Origin: an uncultured Pelagibacteraceae bacterium | GTDB lineage: Bacteria > Pseudomonadota > Alphaproteobacteria > Pelagibacterales > Pelagibacteraceae | Direction of reading: 5' to 3' | Length of the DNA: 64,000 nucleotides | Assembly (NCBI GenBank): GCA_902588975.1 | Contig: CACIRJ010000004.1 | Coordinates: 17,659 to 81,658 of the forward strand | Shown: positions 21,826 to 31,301 of the stretch, piece after piece | Position numbering within the stretch: the first letter of the stretch is position 1 | Layout of the letters: every line of letters begins with the position of its first letter | The notes under the pieces: model-generated | Seen by the model: the letters and a program-made list of their open reading frames with translations, nothing else | What the model was told of the DNA's origin: nothing | Databases searched by the model: none | Translations under genes and position numbers: made by a program

Positions 21826-22746
21826 TTAAGCTATTGATTTAAGGTTTTGGTAATTAGCAAATACCTGTGGTAATTGTTTTCCTTTGATCTCAATCAAAGA
21901 ATAATTACTTTGATCTTTAAATACTTCTTTTAATAATTCATTTGTTAGGTGATGACCACCTTGTGAACATTTTAATGAACCAATTATCTTATAACCAGAT
22001 AGAAATAAATCTCCCATACAATCTAGTATCTTATGGTTAACAAATTCTAATTTATTTCTAAGTCCACCTTTGTTTAATATCTCATTATCTTTAACTACAA
22101 TTGCATTATCTAAACTTCCACCTTTTCCTAAATTTAATTTTTTAAGTTTTTCAATATCTTCGTACAAACAAAAAGTTCTAGAATTAAATACAACTTTTAA
22201 ATCATCTTCAAAAATATTTATTTTATTTTTTTGATTTTTAATTACCTTATTTTCATATTTAATTTCAAATTCGATATCACTAGTAATGTTTGATTTATTG
22301 AGAGATATAAATTTATTATTATAGTTTAATTTTATCTCTTTGTTTATTTTAATTATTTTTATTGGCTGATCACTTAATTTTACTCCTACTTTGATGAAAC
22401 TCTCATAAAATATTTTTGCTGAACCATCCATAATTGGCACTTCTTGAGAATCTAATTCAACAATTGCATTATCAATACCTATACCATAAAAAGCTCCCAT
22501 GAGATGTTCGATAGTAGAGACTTTGACCCCATAATTATTTGAAACAGTTGTACACAAGGTTGTATCAACTACATTATTATATAACGGGTAAATTGTATTA
22601 TTTTCTAATACGTCCAATCTTTTAAAAACTATTCCAGTATTTGGGGAAGCTGGTAACACGCTCATGTTTACTTTTTGACCAGTGTGTATTCCTTTTCCCG
22701 AGAAAGATACCTTTTTAGAAATTGTTTTTTGAGTAAGTATGGACAT
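21826..22746 (-). CDS. lpxC: UDP-3-O-acyl-N-acetylglucosamine deacetylase
   Basis: 306 residues. Zinc-binding and catalytic segments are intact: STIEHLMGAFYGIGIDN (first His), VNHKILDCMGDL (second His and Asp) and GGHHLTNELLK (catalytic His). LpxC removes acetate from UDP-3-O-acyl-GlcNAc, the committed step in lipid A synthesis, so this organism should make lipopolysaccharide. The normal neighbours ftsA upstream and bamD downstream support the call. Confidence 0.96.
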   Translation of the reverse strand: MSILTQKTISKKVSFSGKGIHTGQKVNMSVLPASPNTGIVFKRLDVLENNTIYPLYNNVVDTTLCTTVSNNYGVKVSTIEHLMGAFYGIGIDNAIVELDSQEVPIMDGSAKIFYESFIKVGVKLSDQPIKIIKINKEIKLNYNNKFISLNKSNITSDIEFEIKYENKVIKNQKNKINIFEDDLKVVFNSRTFCLYEDIEKLKKLNLGKGGSLDNAIVVKDNEILNKGGLRNKLEFVNHKILDCMGDLFLSGYKIIGSLKCSQGGHHLTNELLKEVFKDQSNYSLIEIKGKQLPQVFANYQNLKSIA

Positions 22747-22808
22747 AATTCAACTATAATAAATTTTGACTTCGTTAAGTACTCAACAAATATTTCAAGA
22801 AAATACAC

Positions 22809-23963
22809 TTATTTATCAAAAAAATTAAAGAACTTTTCAAATAAACCTTGTCTTTTAACGATTTTTTTTTGATTTTGATAATCCTGTAAATAATAATTTA
22901 AGCCTGTATTGCAAATCTCTGTGTCCTTTTCAGCAAAAAAATTTATAGACTTTAATTTATATTTATCTTTGAGATAAAATGAATTGTTATCAAATAATAT
23001 AGATCCATCGCCTATAAGAAAAAGATCCAATTCTTCAGTAGAGAAATTTTTAAATTCAGGTTTAGTTAGTGATAAATCTATAATCTCTTGTACCCTGTAT
23101 AAAATAACTTTTTTTAATAAATCAATTGATATATCTTTTTTTAATATCTCTTTAATTATTACATTTTTATTTTTATTGCTGCTGTAAGAAAATTCTGTAT
23201 TAGATTTATTGAAAGATTTTTTTACTTTTTCTGCATCTTCTAAACTTATTTTAAAAATATTTGAAATATCTTTTGTAATATGAAATCCACCAATTGAAAT
23301 TGATTGAATAAATTTCAATAAGTTATTTTCAAAATAAATAAGTGAGGATCTTTTTAATCCAATTTCTAAAAATAAAATTTTTCTAGTATTAAGTTTTTTT
23401 AAATAAAATAGAGATTTCGTATAACTGGTACAATATATTTTTGAGATGTTTAAATTGTAAGTATAAAATTTATTTTTAACAGCATTCAATATTTCTTTTG
23501 GATAGCAAATTAACTTAAATTCGATTTTAATATTTTTTGAAACTTTCTTTTCATTATCTAAAGTTTCAAAGAACTTCCCATCAATTGTACATCCATTCAA
23601 TATGGTATGTATAATTTCATAATTAAAGTAAAAATTATTAATTAATTGGCTTAATTCTAAATTTAAAATATTATAAATTTCTCTTGCTATAATTTTTTCT
23701 TCTATATTTTTATTTAAACAGATATCAATAGTGAATATTTTATTGGTATCTAAAAGCAAAATCACATCATCAATATGACTAGAGATTTTTTTTTCTGCAT
23801 TTTTAATAACTTTTTTTAAATCTGGAGTATCCAATTTTACATCTTCAATATATTTGAAAATTGCAGTTTCAGAATATACAATACTTAAATCTGAATTAAA
23901 TATAACTATTCTATTTTTTGATGATCCGAGATCTATAACATTATAAAAATTTAATTTACTCAT
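22809..23963 (-). CDS. ftsA: Divergent cell-division protein FtsA
   Basis: 384 residues of actin-like fold. Phosphate-1 loop VIDLGSSKNRIVIF near residue 10, a 1C-like region (about 80-160), and a C-terminal amphipathic helix (GLFEKFFNFFDK) that would tether the protein and FtsZ filaments to the membrane. The position after ftsQ and before lpxC is the canonical ftsA place. The protein is unusual: phosphate-2 reads FLEIGLKRSSLIYF instead of the Asp-Gly-Gly-Gly-Thr pattern, and the adenosine motif is FLIGDGSIL rather than TGGG. ATP binding may be weak or lost. ftsZ does not follow it here. Overlaps ftsQ by 8 bases. Confidence 0.82.
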   Translation of the reverse strand: MSKLNFYNVIDLGSSKNRIVIFNSDLSIVYSETAIFKYIEDVKLDTPDLKKVIKNAEKKISSHIDDVILLLDTNKIFTIDICLNKNIEEKIIAREIYNILNLELSQLINNFYFNYEIIHTILNGCTIDGKFFETLDNEKKVSKNIKIEFKLICYPKEILNAVKNKFYTYNLNISKIYCTSYTKSLFYLKKLNTRKILFLEIGLKRSSLIYFENNLLKFIQSISIGGFHITKDISNIFKISLEDAEKVKKSFNKSNTEFSYSSNKNKNVIIKEILKKDISIDLLKKVILYRVQEIIDLSLTKPEFKNFSTEELDLFLIGDGSILFDNNSFYLKDKYKLKSINFFAEKDTEICNTGLNYYLQDYQNQKKIVKRQGLFEKFFNFFDK

Positions 23964-24645
23964 TTATTGTTACTATTCTATTTTCGATTCTAAAATCTAA
24001 TACTGTGCCTGTCTTGATATTGTTTTTATTTTTAAATTCTATAAATAATTTTATAGCTTTCTCTATATTTTTATTTGGTAATTTTAATAAAATATTATTG
24101 TTAAAATATAGATCCCATCTTTTATTCTTATGATAATAATATTTAGGTATTTGAATATAGTTAATATTATATTTATTTAGAATTGATATCAAATCTAAAT
24201 AATCGGTAATTTTGAAATTTCCAAAAATAAGTGGAAGAGAATTATCAATTTCAATCTCTTTTGTTAAAATAAATTGACCATTCTTTCCAATGTAATATTT
24301 TTTTTGATCAATAAAAGCTATACCAATAAAATCAGTTTTATTTGCCTCAATTAAAATTGTTGATGGATAATTTTTTTTTACACTAATGTTTTGTAGAAAG
24401 TTTAATTCACTTAAATTATTTAAAATTACATTTTTTTTTATTAAGAAAACATTTTTATCAATTAAATAATTTACTTTATGATATATTTTTTTTTCAATTA
24501 ATGGGATATCAACATTAATTTCTAATTTATTTATTTCGAAATATTCCCTAATATTATTTGCTATGTTATTATTTGTAATAGTAGATATAAATAATAGAGT
24601 AAATATATAAAAATATATTTTTTTTTTATTTATTAATTGATGCAT
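23956..24645 (-). CDS. ftsQ: Cell-division protein FtsQ/DivIB
   Basis: 229 residues: one N-terminal transmembrane helix (FYIFTLLFISTITN), a POTRA-like domain (FEINKLEINVDIPLIEKKIYHKVNYLID, then LSELNFLQNISVKKNYPSTILIEANK) and a beta domain. FtsQ links the early and late divisome through FtsB/FtsL. Short for the family (about 270-300). Identification rests on the POTRA pattern plus position between ddl and ftsA. The start lies inside the 3' end of ddl (20-base overlap). Confidence 0.85.
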   Translation of the reverse strand: MHQLINKKKIYFYIFTLLFISTITNNNIANNIREYFEINKLEINVDIPLIEKKIYHKVNYLIDKNVFLIKKNVILNNLSELNFLQNISVKKNYPSTILIEANKTDFIGIAFIDQKKYYIGKNGQFILTKEIEIDNSLPLIFGNFKITDYLDLISILNKYNINYIQIPKYYYHKNKRWDLYFNNNILLKLPNKNIEKAIKLFIEFKNKNNIKTGTVLDFRIENRIVTINE

Positions 24646-25546
24646 CTTTCAAAATTTTTTTTATCAAATTTTTGAAAGTAATGTTATTAAATTTTGCTAT
24701 TTCTGGTACCAAAGATAACGAAGTCATTCCAGGTTGTGTATTTGTCTCTAGTAAATAAAACTTATCTTCAAAAAATCTAAAGTCTGATCGTGTTACTCCT
24801 CTACATTTCAATAATCGATGGGCTTTTTGAGCTATTTTTGTCACTTCATTATATTGCCTTTTGGAAATATTGATCGGAATTAAATGCTCTGTTTTGGCTC
24901 CAGGATTATATTTAGCCTGATAATCATAGAATTTTCTTTTTGGTTTTAATTCAATTGCTCCTAATATTTTTCCAGATAAAATCGCAACTTGTATTTCTCG
25001 TCCAGGTATATATTTCTCAAAAAGAATTTCTCCATACTCTTGGAGTCTCTTTATATTTTTATAAACATTTTTTTTGTTACAGATGAACACATTTACACTT
25101 GAGCCTTCATTTAATGGTTTGATGACAAGAGGGAATCCGAGCTTTCTTTTTAAAATTTCAATAATTTTTTTTTTTTTATGTGAGTTTTTAAAAGAATATT
25201 TTAAAAATTTTGGCGTAAGAATTTTATTTTTTATAAATATTTTTTTTGATAACTCTTTGTCGATTGCTAAAGATGAGGATAATACTCCTGAGTGGGTATA
25301 TTTAACTTTCTCTGATTCTAAAATTGCTTGAATGTAACCATCTTCTCCATATCTTCCATGCAACAAATTTAATACTACATTTGGTTTAAACTTTCTTAAT
25401 ATATTAATAAATTGCCCATCAGGATTTACAACTTTAAGTATATATTTTTTTTATTTATTTAACTCGCAGAAAACACTTTTTGCAGTTTGTATACTAATTT
25501 CTTTTTCTTTTGAATAACCACCCGCTAAAATTAGAATTTTTTTCAC
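24626..25546 (-). pseudogene. ddl: D-alanine--D-alanine ligase, reading frame interrupted by an in-frame stop
   Basis: From a GTG at 25546 (sharing a base with the murB stop) the frame reads KKILILAGGYSKEKEISIQT, the canonical Ddl N-terminus whose Glu contacts the first D-Ala. It then meets TAA at 25453-25451 (codon 32) in an A-rich tract. The same frame continues without a shift as YILKVVNPDGQF ... LNLLHGRYGEDGYIQ and through the complete ATP-grasp domain (FPLVIKPLNEGSSV, RGVTRSDFRF, LLETNTQPGMT). A single A-to-T change from AAA to TAA would explain it. A restart at the TTG at 25366 would give 246 residues lacking the substrate-binding N-terminus. No second ddl is in the window. A sequencing or assembly error, readthrough, or true loss with a paralogue elsewhere are all possible. 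Confidence 0.85.
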
Positions 25547-26454
25547 TATTCTATAATTTTAATTTCCAAATTAATATTAATACCAGTTTTGTCTTTAACA
25601 TTTTTTTTTACAAAATTAATTAGAGAATTCATTTCATCAAAGGATGCATTATTTTTATTAACAAAAAAATTTGAATGTTTTTTTGAAATACAAGCATCTC
25701 CAAAATTAATGTTTTCAGGAACTGACTCTTTTATAAGTTCCCAAGCTTTTTTTGTTGTTTGCTCAATTGGATTTTTAAAAGTACTTCCTCCAGTCTTAAT
25801 TTTTGAAGGTTGAGAATTATTTTTTTTTATAGCTAATTCTTGCATCAAATTTTTTATTTTATTTTTGTTTGATAGATTACCTTTAAAAGTAGCACTTAAA
25901 AAAATTAGATTTTCATTTAATTCAATATTTCTGTATTTAAATATAATTTTGTTGGATGGTATAACTTTAATATTTCCATTTAAATCAATGCATTGTAACG
26001 AGATTAATTTGTCTTTAAATTCTGTTCCAAAACAACCTGAATTCATTTGAAGACCGCCTCCAACTGAGCCAGGGATGCAGTACATAAATTCAAAACCGCT
26101 TATTCCATTCTCTTGAGCATATTCTGAAAGTTTTTTTTGTGAACATGCCGATCCTGCAATTATTGTATCCGAATTTAATTTTGATAATGTACTAAAATTA
26201 TTACTAAGTTTAATAATTACACCTTCATAAATATCATCTTTAAATAATACATTTGAACCCATTCCTAATATAAATATTTTTCCTCTATTATTATACAATC
26301 TTAGGAATTCCTTTAGTTCTAAAAGATTTTTTGGTTTAAAAAAAATTTTTGATTTTCCGCCTATATTAAACCAATTAAATTTTTTAATATCGATATTAAA
26401 AAATAAATCTGCATTAAATTTATTTTTAAAATCTTGAATATCTTTTAATTCCAT
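25546..26454 (-). CDS. murB: UDP-N-acetylenolpyruvoylglucosamine reductase
   Basis: 302 residues, the short type II MurB. FAD-binding strands FNIGGKSKIFFKP and FILGMGSNVLFKDD, the GISGFEFMYCIPGSVGGGLQMNSGCFG loop region, the catalytic Ser in KTGGSTFKNP and a Glu near the C-terminus (NLEIKIIE) are visible. It reduces UDP-GlcNAc-enolpyruvate to UDP-MurNAc with NADPH, the second step of muropeptide precursor synthesis. Spaced 1 base from murC upstream and overlapping the ddl start by one base. Confidence 0.96.
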   Translation of the reverse strand: MELKDIQDFKNKFNADLFFNIDIKKFNWFNIGGKSKIFFKPKNLLELKEFLRLYNNRGKIFILGMGSNVLFKDDIYEGVIIKLSNNFSTLSKLNSDTIIAGSACSQKKLSEYAQENGISGFEFMYCIPGSVGGGLQMNSGCFGTEFKDKLISLQCIDLNGNIKVIPSNKIIFKYRNIELNENLIFLSATFKGNLSNKNKIKNLMQELAIKKNNSQPSKIKTGGSTFKNPIEQTTKKAWELIKESVPENINFGDACISKKHSNFFVNKNNASFDEMNSLINFVKKNVKDKTGININLEIKIIE

Positions 26455-26455
26455 A

Positions 26456-27838
26456 TCAATTAAGATTTCTTATCCAATTTGTTATAGACCCCGCACCCAT
26501 TGCAATAAAAATTTTATTTCCAAAGGCAATATTTTTAGTAATTTTTTTTAAATCTATTTCATTTTTAAGCATTATCAAATTAACCTTAGAGTTTTTTGCA
26601 ATTAATTTTGCAAATGAAGTATATGAAAATCCTAATTTTATAGTTTCGCTAGCTTTATAAATTGGACAAAGTAGAACTGTGTTTGCATTTTTAAAACATT
26701 TAGAAAATTCAATTTTTAAATTTTTTACTCTTGAAATTCTGTGTGGTTGAAAAATACAAACTATTTCTTCTTTATCATATACTTTACTGACACCATCTAA
26801 TACCGATGAAATTTCAGTTGGATGATGGGCGTAGTCGTCAAAAAACGGCACTTTATTAATTTCAAACAAGAAATTAAATCTTCTCTGGACTCCATTAAAG
26901 TTTTTAAGGCCTAATTTAATTATTTTATCTGATACACCAATCGAAAAGGCTACCGCCAATGCAGATGTTGCATTTTTTATATTATGTAAACCTAATAAAG
27001 GTATTGTAATATTTTTTATAATTTTTGTTTTGCCCGGTATTTTTATTTTAATATTAAATTTTGAAAAATTTTTATTCTGAATTATATTGAAAATATGAAA
27101 ATTTGATTTCTTATTTAAACCAAATGTATAGTAATTGTTATTTTTAATTTTTGGTAAAATATTTTTTACATTTTTGTCGTCTAAAGACAAAAATGCCTTT
27201 CCAAAAGAAGGAGTTTTATCAATAAATTCTATGAATTTATTTTTTAAATTTTTCATAGTTCTGTAATAATCCAAATGTTCATTATCAATGTTGGTTATTA
27301 TTGAATAATTAAAAGGTATTTGAAGAAAACTTCCATCCGACTCATCTGACTCAACTAAACTCCAGTCGCTTTTTCCTAATTTTGCCGAACTTCCTATTGA
27401 ATTTAAAACTCCTCCATTTATTATTGTAGGATCTAATTTTGCATAATTCAAAATATTTGACAAAATTGATGTTGTTGTTGTTTTGCCGTGTGATCCTGTC
27501 ACAACAATATTTTTCATTAAAGAAACTATATGACCTAATAATTCTCCTCTTTTATAAATTGGCAAGTTTAATTTTTTAGCATGCCTATATTCTGGATTTG
27601 ATTTTTTTATAGCTGATGAAACTACTAATACAGTACAATTTTTTATGTTTTGCTTATTATGATTTAAATAAATCGGAATTTTTCTTTTTCTAAGTAAATT
27701 AAGATTTTTATTATCTGATTTGTCACTTCCTTGTATTTTAAAGCCTAAACTATCCATTATTAATGCTAAGCCACTCATACCAATTCCACCAATCCCAACA
27801 AAATGAATTAGTTCAGTTTTTCCGATATTAATTTTCAT
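26456..27838 (-). CDS. murC: UDP-N-acetylmuramate--L-alanine ligase
   Basis: 460 residues with Mur ligase architecture: N-terminal Rossmann domain (HFVGIGGIGMSGLALIM), central ATPase with P-loop VTGSHGKTTTTS near 112-123, and a C-terminal domain containing DDYAHHPTEI and FQPHRISR. It adds L-Ala to UDP-MurNAc. The start codon lies inside the 3' end of murG (11-base overlap), consistent with coupled translation in the dcw operon. Confidence 0.97.
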   Translation of the reverse strand: MKINIGKTELIHFVGIGGIGMSGLALIMDSLGFKIQGSDKSDNKNLNLLRKRKIPIYLNHNKQNIKNCTVLVVSSAIKKSNPEYRHAKKLNLPIYKRGELLGHIVSLMKNIVVTGSHGKTTTTSILSNILNYAKLDPTIINGGVLNSIGSSAKLGKSDWSLVESDESDGSFLQIPFNYSIITNIDNEHLDYYRTMKNLKNKFIEFIDKTPSFGKAFLSLDDKNVKNILPKIKNNNYYTFGLNKKSNFHIFNIIQNKNFSKFNIKIKIPGKTKIIKNITIPLLGLHNIKNATSALAVAFSIGVSDKIIKLGLKNFNGVQRRFNFLFEINKVPFFDDYAHHPTEISSVLDGVSKVYDKEEIVCIFQPHRISRVKNLKIEFSKCFKNANTVLLCPIYKASETIKLGFSYTSFAKLIAKNSKVNLIMLKNEIDLKKITKNIAFGNKIFIAMGAGSITNWIRNLN

Positions 27839-28904
27839 CTATAATTTCTATAATCTTATTATTTATATTATTCCAAGTATTTTTTTTAGTAATTTCCTCA
27901 AGAATTTTAAATTTATCGTTGTAATTTTGATAATCGTTAAATATTTCAAATATCATTTTCGAAGATTTTTTAAATTCAAATTCCTTTTGATTTATTAACC
28001 AGCAACAATTTTTTTTATAGTAAAATTCTGAATTATAGAATTGGTGATTATCTCTTGCAGACGGGAGAGGTATTGAAATAAACGGTATATTTAAGAATGA
28101 AAGTTCACTTAATGTGCTAGCACCTCCTCTAGTAATTGCTAGATCAATGCCATTGTAGAGTTCATGACTGTCATTGGTAAATTCAATGAATTTATACTTT
28201 ACATTTGATTTGTCATATTTATTTTTTATTGAAGATAAATTACTCTTATTTGATATTTGCTGTATAACTTCGAAATTTTTTTTTTTTGAAATTTCAATAA
28301 TTAATTCAGTAATATTTTCGTCAAAAAACGATGAACCTTGACTACCTCCGATGATAAGAATTTTTTTAATTTCTTTTTTTAAATTAACCATATTTTTTTC
28401 TAAATTGTATATCTCTTTTTTTAAAATAGGTTTGACCATAACTTTTTTAGAATTATATTTAATTGGGAAGTTTCTTAAATTTTTATCGTAGCAAAATATT
28501 TTTGTTGAAAATTTCAAAGCAAAACGGTTAGATCTACCTAAAACACTATTGGGTTCAAATAAGAAAACTTTTTTTTTTAATAAAAATGCAGCTACGCAAA
28601 ATGGAAATGTCATGTACCCACCAGTGCTGATTACAATATTTATATTATTATTTTTTAAAAAACTAATAGATTGAAAAATGTTTAGAAAATATTTAAAAAT
28701 ATTTATTGGGAGTAAATAAGGTTTTAAAAATAAATTTGGTACATCTATTAATTCATATTTAAATTTTTTGGTATTTATATATTTGCTTCCTCTCAAATCA
28801 GATACCATTTTTACATAAAATTTATTTTTCAAATGTTCAAAAAAAGAGGTGGATGGCACAACGTGGCCACCAGAACCACCTGTTACTATAAGTATATTTT
28901 TCAT
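27828..28904 (-). CDS. murG: Undecaprenyldiphospho-muramoylpentapeptide beta-N-acetylglucosaminyltransferase
   Basis: 358 residues, GT28 family with GT-B fold. The N-terminal glycine-rich loop VTGGSGGHVVPS, the second loop IGGSQGSSFFDE, and TRGGASTLSELSFLNIPFISIPLPSARDNHQFYN for UDP-GlcNAc binding are intact. It converts lipid I to lipid II at the inner face of the cytoplasmic membrane. Gene order ftsW-murG-murC is canonical. Confidence 0.96.
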   Translation of the reverse strand: MKNILIVTGGSGGHVVPSTSFFEHLKNKFYVKMVSDLRGSKYINTKKFKYELIDVPNLFLKPYLLPINIFKYFLNIFQSISFLKNNNINIVISTGGYMTFPFCVAAFLLKKKVFLFEPNSVLGRSNRFALKFSTKIFCYDKNLRNFPIKYNSKKVMVKPILKKEIYNLEKNMVNLKKEIKKILIIGGSQGSSFFDENITELIIEISKKKNFEVIQQISNKSNLSSIKNKYDKSNVKYKFIEFTNDSHELYNGIDLAITRGGASTLSELSFLNIPFISIPLPSARDNHQFYNSEFYYKKNCCWLINQKEFEFKKSSKMIFEIFNDYQNYNDKFKILEEITKKNTWNNINNKIIEIIDEN

Positions 28905-28905
28905 G

Positions 28906-30015
28906 CTAATTTAATTTTCTCTTCGTCAAATTTAATATTATTCCAGTTAAAATTGATGTTCCAACTATTGAAGAACCACCATAACTAATAAACGGCATAG
29001 TCATGCCTGTGGTAGGAAGCATTCTTATATTTACACCAATATGAATAAAAGTTTGTAATAGTATTATTGAAATACTTCCAACTAATATAAGTTTAAAATT
29101 ATTATTTTTTGTAAAATTTATTTTTTTTAAAACTCTATAAGATAAGACTAAATAAAGTAATATTATACCTATTAAGATAATTACTCCAAATTCTTCTGCA
29201 ATTACAGAAATTATATAATCTGTATGTGCTTCTGGTATTCTTGAATTTAAAGTTCCTTCACCTATTCCTTTTCCAAAAAAACTTCCGCTTGATATTGCAT
29301 CGCTTGCTTTATCGGCCTGGTAATTATTACCACTAGAATTATCTAAAAATGACATTAATCTTATTTTTATGTATTCAAACTTTGGCACCAAAAAGACTAA
29401 AAATAGAGTAAATGAACTCACAGCTAATAATGAGATTGCAAAAAGTAATAAATTTATTCCTGAAACAAAAATAATAGCAAGCCAAACAGATATTATTAAT
29501 AATGTTTGTCCTAAGTCTGGTTGAGATAAGAGTAAAATTATAATTGGCACTAAAATGACTGAACTCAAGAGATATTTTATATAAAGGTTTTTTTTTTCTA
29601 ATGAAATTATTAGTGAAATAACAATAACAAAAAAAGGTTTTAAAGTTTCAATAGGTTGAAACCTAGGTAATGAGCCAATATCTAACCATCTCTTTGACCC
29701 TTTGACCTCCACTCCTATTAAGGGTACTAAGAATAAACTTATAAATGTGATAACAAATAATACGACTGACAACCTAATTAAAATTTTTTGATCTAGTAGA
29801 GATAAAAATAAAATTAAAAATATTCCTATTAAAACAAAAATTAAATGTTTTAAAAAAAAATAGTAAGAATTTGTATTTAATTTATCTGATGCGATTATTG
29901 AAGTTGAAACTAAAGAAAAGAACAATCCTAGTGAAAATAATAGACTTATTATCAAAAAAATTGTTTTATCGATGTTTTTCCACCAATCATAAAATGTATC
30001 AAAATATTTATTCAT
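28906..30015 (-). CDS. ftsW: Peptidoglycan glycosyltransferase FtsW (SEDS family)
   Basis: 369-residue polytopic membrane protein with about ten helices. SEDS hallmarks: LPRFQPIETLKPFFVI near residue 115, QPDLGQTLLI with the essential Asp, the loop GKGIGEGTLNSRIPEAHTD, and LPTTGMTMPFISYGGSS near the end. It polymerises lipid II at the septum together with the FtsI transpeptidase encoded upstream in the same operon. It overlaps murD by 4 bases and is spaced 1 base from murG. Confidence 0.96.
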   Translation of the reverse strand: MNKYFDTFYDWWKNIDKTIFLIISLLFSLGLFFSLVSTSIIASDKLNTNSYYFFLKHLIFVLIGIFLILFLSLLDQKILIRLSVVLFVITFISLFLVPLIGVEVKGSKRWLDIGSLPRFQPIETLKPFFVIVISLIISLEKKNLYIKYLLSSVILVPIIILLLSQPDLGQTLLIISVWLAIIFVSGINLLLFAISLLAVSSFTLFLVFLVPKFEYIKIRLMSFLDNSSGNNYQADKASDAISSGSFFGKGIGEGTLNSRIPEAHTDYIISVIAEEFGVIILIGIILLYLVLSYRVLKKINFTKNNNFKLILVGSISIILLQTFIHIGVNIRMLPTTGMTMPFISYGGSSIVGTSILTGIILNLTKRKLN

Positions 30016-31301
30016 TCAATTGGTAAATATCTTTTAATTAACATATTGAATTGTCTACCTCTTTCTTCAAAATTTTTGTATTGATCAAATGATGCAGCCG
30101 ATGGGCTAAATAAAACTGTAACTTTTGTTTTTATATCCTTAAGGTTTGGAATTAATTTAAGAGTATTTCTCAGATCTTTTGATAGATTCACTTTAATTTT
30201 ATTTTTAAATAGTTTTAGGAAAACTTGTCTATCTTTACCATAAATATATGCTTCTAAATTTTTAAAATACTTTTTATTTAAATTAAATTTGTCCCCCTTT
30301 TTAAATAATCCTCCCAAGATCCATATAATTTTTTCATTAGATTCTAAAAATGGAACACTAGAAGATAATGTTGTTGACTTAGAGTCGTTTATTATTTTTA
30401 AATATTTTGATTGATGGATCACTTCCTGTCTAAATTTCAAAGGTTTAAATTTATTAATAGTTTTTATTACAGTTTTTAAATTAAGTTTCATATGTTTTGA
30501 TAGCTCAAATAAAAAATTTAAATTTTGAAAATTTGTTGAATTTTTGAAATTATCATTACTTAATTTATTTTTTAAATATGCATACTTATTTTTACTTAAA
30601 TATATTATTTTGGATTTTATATTTTTAGTTCTTAATAAGTCTTTCAATAAATTAGTGTTTGTTATTATTGCTACATCATTTTCGTTTTGTCTTATTACAC
30701 ATTTTAATTTTGATAATACATAATTTTTCATTGTATTATGCCTTTCTAAATGATCTGGGGAAATATTAATAATTATAGAAAATTTTGATTTGAAATATTT
30801 ACTATAAGCCAGCTGATAAGAAGAAGCCTCAATAACAAAGATAGTATTTTTGGTAACTCTTTTTTCCTCTAAAATAGGATTTCCAATATTTCCAGTTAGC
30901 CTAGTATCATAATGGTGTTTCTTTAAAATATCATAAAGCAACTTACTTGTAGTTGACTTTCCGTTCGTGCCAGTAATCGTAATTGTTAAAACTTCAGGGT
31001 TAAATTTATAAAAAATATCAAAATCAGTAATAACTTTTTTTTGGTTCTTTTTTAGAAAATTTGATAACTGGCATCTATTTATATTAATACCGGGACTTAT
31101 AACTATATAATCAAAATTATTATTTAATAATTTTGATTTAGAAATAAAAAATTTTTTATATTTATTTTTTATTTTTTTTTTATCATCATCGAAAATAAAA
31201 CACCTATTTTTCTTTTTTAAATATTTTAATGATGAAATTCCAGATTTTCCAAAACCATAAATTAAAAAATTTTTACTTAAAGTTTCATTTTTTAATCTCA
31301 T
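30012..31301 (-). CDS. murD: UDP-N-acetylmuramoyl-L-alanine--D-glutamate ligase
   Basis: 429 residues, Mur ligase fold. The N-terminal nucleotide-like domain (FLIYGFGKSGISSLKYL), P-loop TITGTNGKSTTSKLL near 108-122, central IEASSYQLAYS and NISPDHLERH, and the C-terminal INDSKSTT and FSPSAASFDQYKNFEERG confirm MurD, which adds D-Glu to UDP-MurNAc-L-Ala. Strong Lys/Asn/Phe drift in the loops is typical of this AT-rich genome. It overlaps mraY by one base. Confidence 0.96.
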   Translation of the reverse strand: MRLKNETLSKNFLIYGFGKSGISSLKYLKKKNRCFIFDDDKKKIKNKYKKFFISKSKLLNNNFDYIVISPGININRCQLSNFLKKNQKKVITDFDIFYKFNPEVLTITITGTNGKSTTSKLLYDILKKHHYDTRLTGNIGNPILEEKRVTKNTIFVIEASSYQLAYSKYFKSKFSIIINISPDHLERHNTMKNYVLSKLKCVIRQNENDVAIITNTNLLKDLLRTKNIKSKIIYLSKNKYAYLKNKLSNDNFKNSTNFQNLNFLFELSKHMKLNLKTVIKTINKFKPLKFRQEVIHQSKYLKIINDSKSTTLSSSVPFLESNEKIIWILGGLFKKGDKFNLNKKYFKNLEAYIYGKDRQVFLKLFKNKIKVNLSKDLRNTLKLIPNLKDIKTKVTVLFSPSAASFDQYKNFEERGRQFNMLIKRYLPIE

